The position numbers and the translations under genes are program-made. A stretch of 5,081 nucleotides of DNA from Chloroflexota bacterium (GTDB taxonomy: Bacteria > Chloroflexota > Dehalococcoidia > SM23-28-2 > RBG-16-64-32). The stretch lies in contig VBJT01000131.1 in NCBI GenBank assembly GCA_005880075.1, positions 1 through 5,081 on the forward strand, given 5' to 3'. The notes under the pieces were generated by a model that was not told the origin of the DNA, did not search any database, and worked only from the letters and a program-made list of their open reading frames with translations. Of this stretch, positions 4,408-5,081 are shown one piece after another; the stretch's first letter is position 1, and the number at the start of each line of letters is the position of its first letter.

Positions 4408-4842
4408 ATGACACGAGGAGAGCAGGCACGCGAGTACCAGGGTCACAGGCTCCTAAGGTACGCTTGCCTTCTCTACGCTATAGGCCTCGTAGCCCACGGG
4501 GCGGATCATTTGCGCCGCGGCAGGGACGTTCTGACACCAGAAGTGGCTTGGGCAGGGATTCTAACGACGATCGTGGGGATGACTGTGATCGCCCTGGTCT
4601 TTAGCGGGCACCGCCTGGCGCCACTGGCGGCAGCTGCGTTCGGCTTCAGTAATGCGGCCGCCGTGGCGGCGGTCCACCTGCTCCCTCATTGGAGCGCCTT
4701 CAGCGATGCATTTCCGGGCGCAGGACTAGGAGTAGCAGCCACATCATGGGCCGCCGTCCTAATTGAGATCGCTGGTTTGCTCGCGCTTGGCGCGGCGGGC
4801 ACGTATGTAATGAATGCCTCCCGCCGTCCCAAAACCAACTAG
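4408..4842 (+). CDS. Hypothetical four-helix integral membrane protein
   Basis: 144 aa with four predicted transmembrane helices at about 15-35, 46-66, 70-92 and 106-135, short loops, a basic N-terminus (RGEQAREYQGHRLLR) and a basic C-terminus (SRRPKTN). This fits an N-in/C-in topology by the positive-inside rule, although the first loop also carries Arg. Two histidine pairs stand out. HGADH (30-34) lies at the end of helix 1, and HLLPH (90-94) at the end of helix 3, followed by WSAFSDAFPG. By the topology above, both would sit near the outer face. They could bind a metal or cofactor, but this is inference. I do not recognise a named family or function. The strong AGGAGG fixes the start. The next gene starts 14 nt after its stop, so the two are co-transcribed, and a GbsR-like regulator precedes it. 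Confidence 0.8.
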   Translation: MTRGEQAREYQGHRLLRYACLLYAIGLVAHGADHLRRGRDVLTPEVAWAGILTTIVGMTVIALVFSGHRLAPLAAAAFGFSNAAAVAAVHLLPHWSAFSDAFPGAGLGVAATSWAAVLIEIAGLLALGAAGTYVMNASRRPKTN

Positions 4843-4844
4843 TG

Positions 4845-4851
4845 AAAGGAG
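4845..4851 (+). promoter_or_regulatory. Shine-Dalgarno sequence for the partial gene at 4857
   Basis: AAAGGAG ends 5 nt before the ATG at 4857, good spacing. It supports a real gene start within 15 nt of the upstream stop codon. Confidence 0.75.
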
Positions 4852-4856
4852 CGCCA

Positions 4857-5081
4857 ATGCTTCTCGATGACTTCCTTCCCGAGTACGACTTCCACGAGTG
4901 TCATGAAATCTTAGTACTAGCACCGAGGGAGTGCGTACGCAGGGCCGCAGACGCTTGGCGGCCCGGCTCTTCGCTGCTCTGGCGCTGGCTCGTGCGGCTC
5001 CGCGGCCTCGGCTCTCCAAAAGGGACGCTTCGGCAATTGGCAGACGAATACGGCTTCCTACGCCTGGCCGAAACGGACGAC
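4857..5081 (+). CDS. Hypothetical protein resembling a SRPBCC/START-like family, N-terminal part (cut by right edge)
   Basis: The frame is open from the ATG at 4857 to the window end: 75 codons without a stop. It begins MLLDDFLPEYDFHECHEI, continues LVLAPRECVRRAADAW (19-34), then LLWRWLVRLRGLG (40-52), and later LADEYGFLRLAE (61-72). The pattern LPEYDF, x-x-H, a beta strand, AP-x-E-x-V-x-x-A, an RLRGL helix and GF-x-x-L resembles a group of uncharacterised proteins with a START/SRPBCC-like opening, in which a first strand is followed by helices lining a hydrophobic ligand cavity. I recall this resemblance but cannot verify it. It could equally be called DUF-type hypothetical. Usual AP(P)ERVW is here APRECVRRA, so the family signature is degenerate. 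It is soluble, lacks a signal peptide, and is translationally close to the membrane protein before it. Confidence 0.7.
   Translation, partial: MLLDDFLPEYDFHECHEILVLAPRECVRRAADAWRPGSSLLWRWLVRLRGLGSPKGTLRQLADEYGFLRLAETDD

Noticed and set aside
4136..4429. 97-codon minus-strand frame across the regulator's 3' end and the spacer
   Set aside because: Pro/Ser-rich antisense frame over a real gene and a terminator, with no ribosome-binding site.
4401..4604. ATG at 4401 opening a 67-codon plus-strand frame
   Set aside because: It lies 1 nt after AGGAGG, too close for initiation, and the product is Arg-rich. The frame from 4408 has correct spacing and encodes coherent membrane helices.
4759..5019. 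86-codon minus-strand frame opposite the end of the membrane protein and the SRPBCC-like start
   Set aside because: Arg/Ala-rich antisense frame over two genes that have good Shine-Dalgarno sequences on the other strand.

Overview
This is a GC-rich bacterial chromosomal window (roughly 60% G+C by eye) with a housekeeping operon on the minus strand and a small, poorly characterised regulator-plus-membrane-protein group on the plus strand. The GyrA sequence (QFSM/TFSM-type breakage-reunion domain, Ala at the Ser83 position, a GyrA box, a Lys/Pro-rich tail), the COG1510-type regulator and the LPEYDF-type partial protein together suggest a Chloroflexota- or Actinobacteria-like organism. That placement is inference from remembered family resemblance, not a search result.

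Minus strand, positions 3446 to 1: a promoter with a perfect TATAAT lies in a short palindrome. It is followed by a leader of about 155 nt, then gyrA (DNA gyrase subunit A, 875 aa), a RidA/YjgF-family protein (152 aa), and the first 63 residues of an Hsp20/alpha-crystallin small heat-shock protein that runs off the left edge. The junctions are 7 nt and 8 nt (or a GTGA overlap), so these three genes are almost certainly one transcript. The leader contains an unannotated open frame of 52 codons. Its GTG start coincides with the predicted transcription start, and its TGA overlaps the gyrA ATG.

Minus strand, 3675 to 3520: a probable small single-span membrane protein (51 aa) sits between the gyrA promoter and a divergent promoter region.

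Plus strand, 3738 to 5081: a GbsR/MarR-type winged-helix regulator has no Shine-Dalgarno sequence and is preceded by a TTGACA box and an 11-bp palindrome. It ends in a terminator-like hairpin. After a 117-nt spacer come a four-helix membrane protein of unknown function and, 14 nt later, the start of a protein that resembles a SRPBCC/START-like family and is cut by the right edge. A spaced motif, GTTC-N6-TTCTAAAC, occurs once just upstream of the regulator and once upstream of the membrane protein. The regulator may therefore control both itself and the membrane/SRPBCC pair.

No rRNA, tRNA, CRISPR array, insertion sequence or attachment site was seen. The most interesting unexplained elements are the gyrA leader ORF and palindromic promoter, and the candidate regulon GbsR-like / 4-TM protein / SRPBCC-like protein. 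Both are hypotheses, not demonstrated systems.
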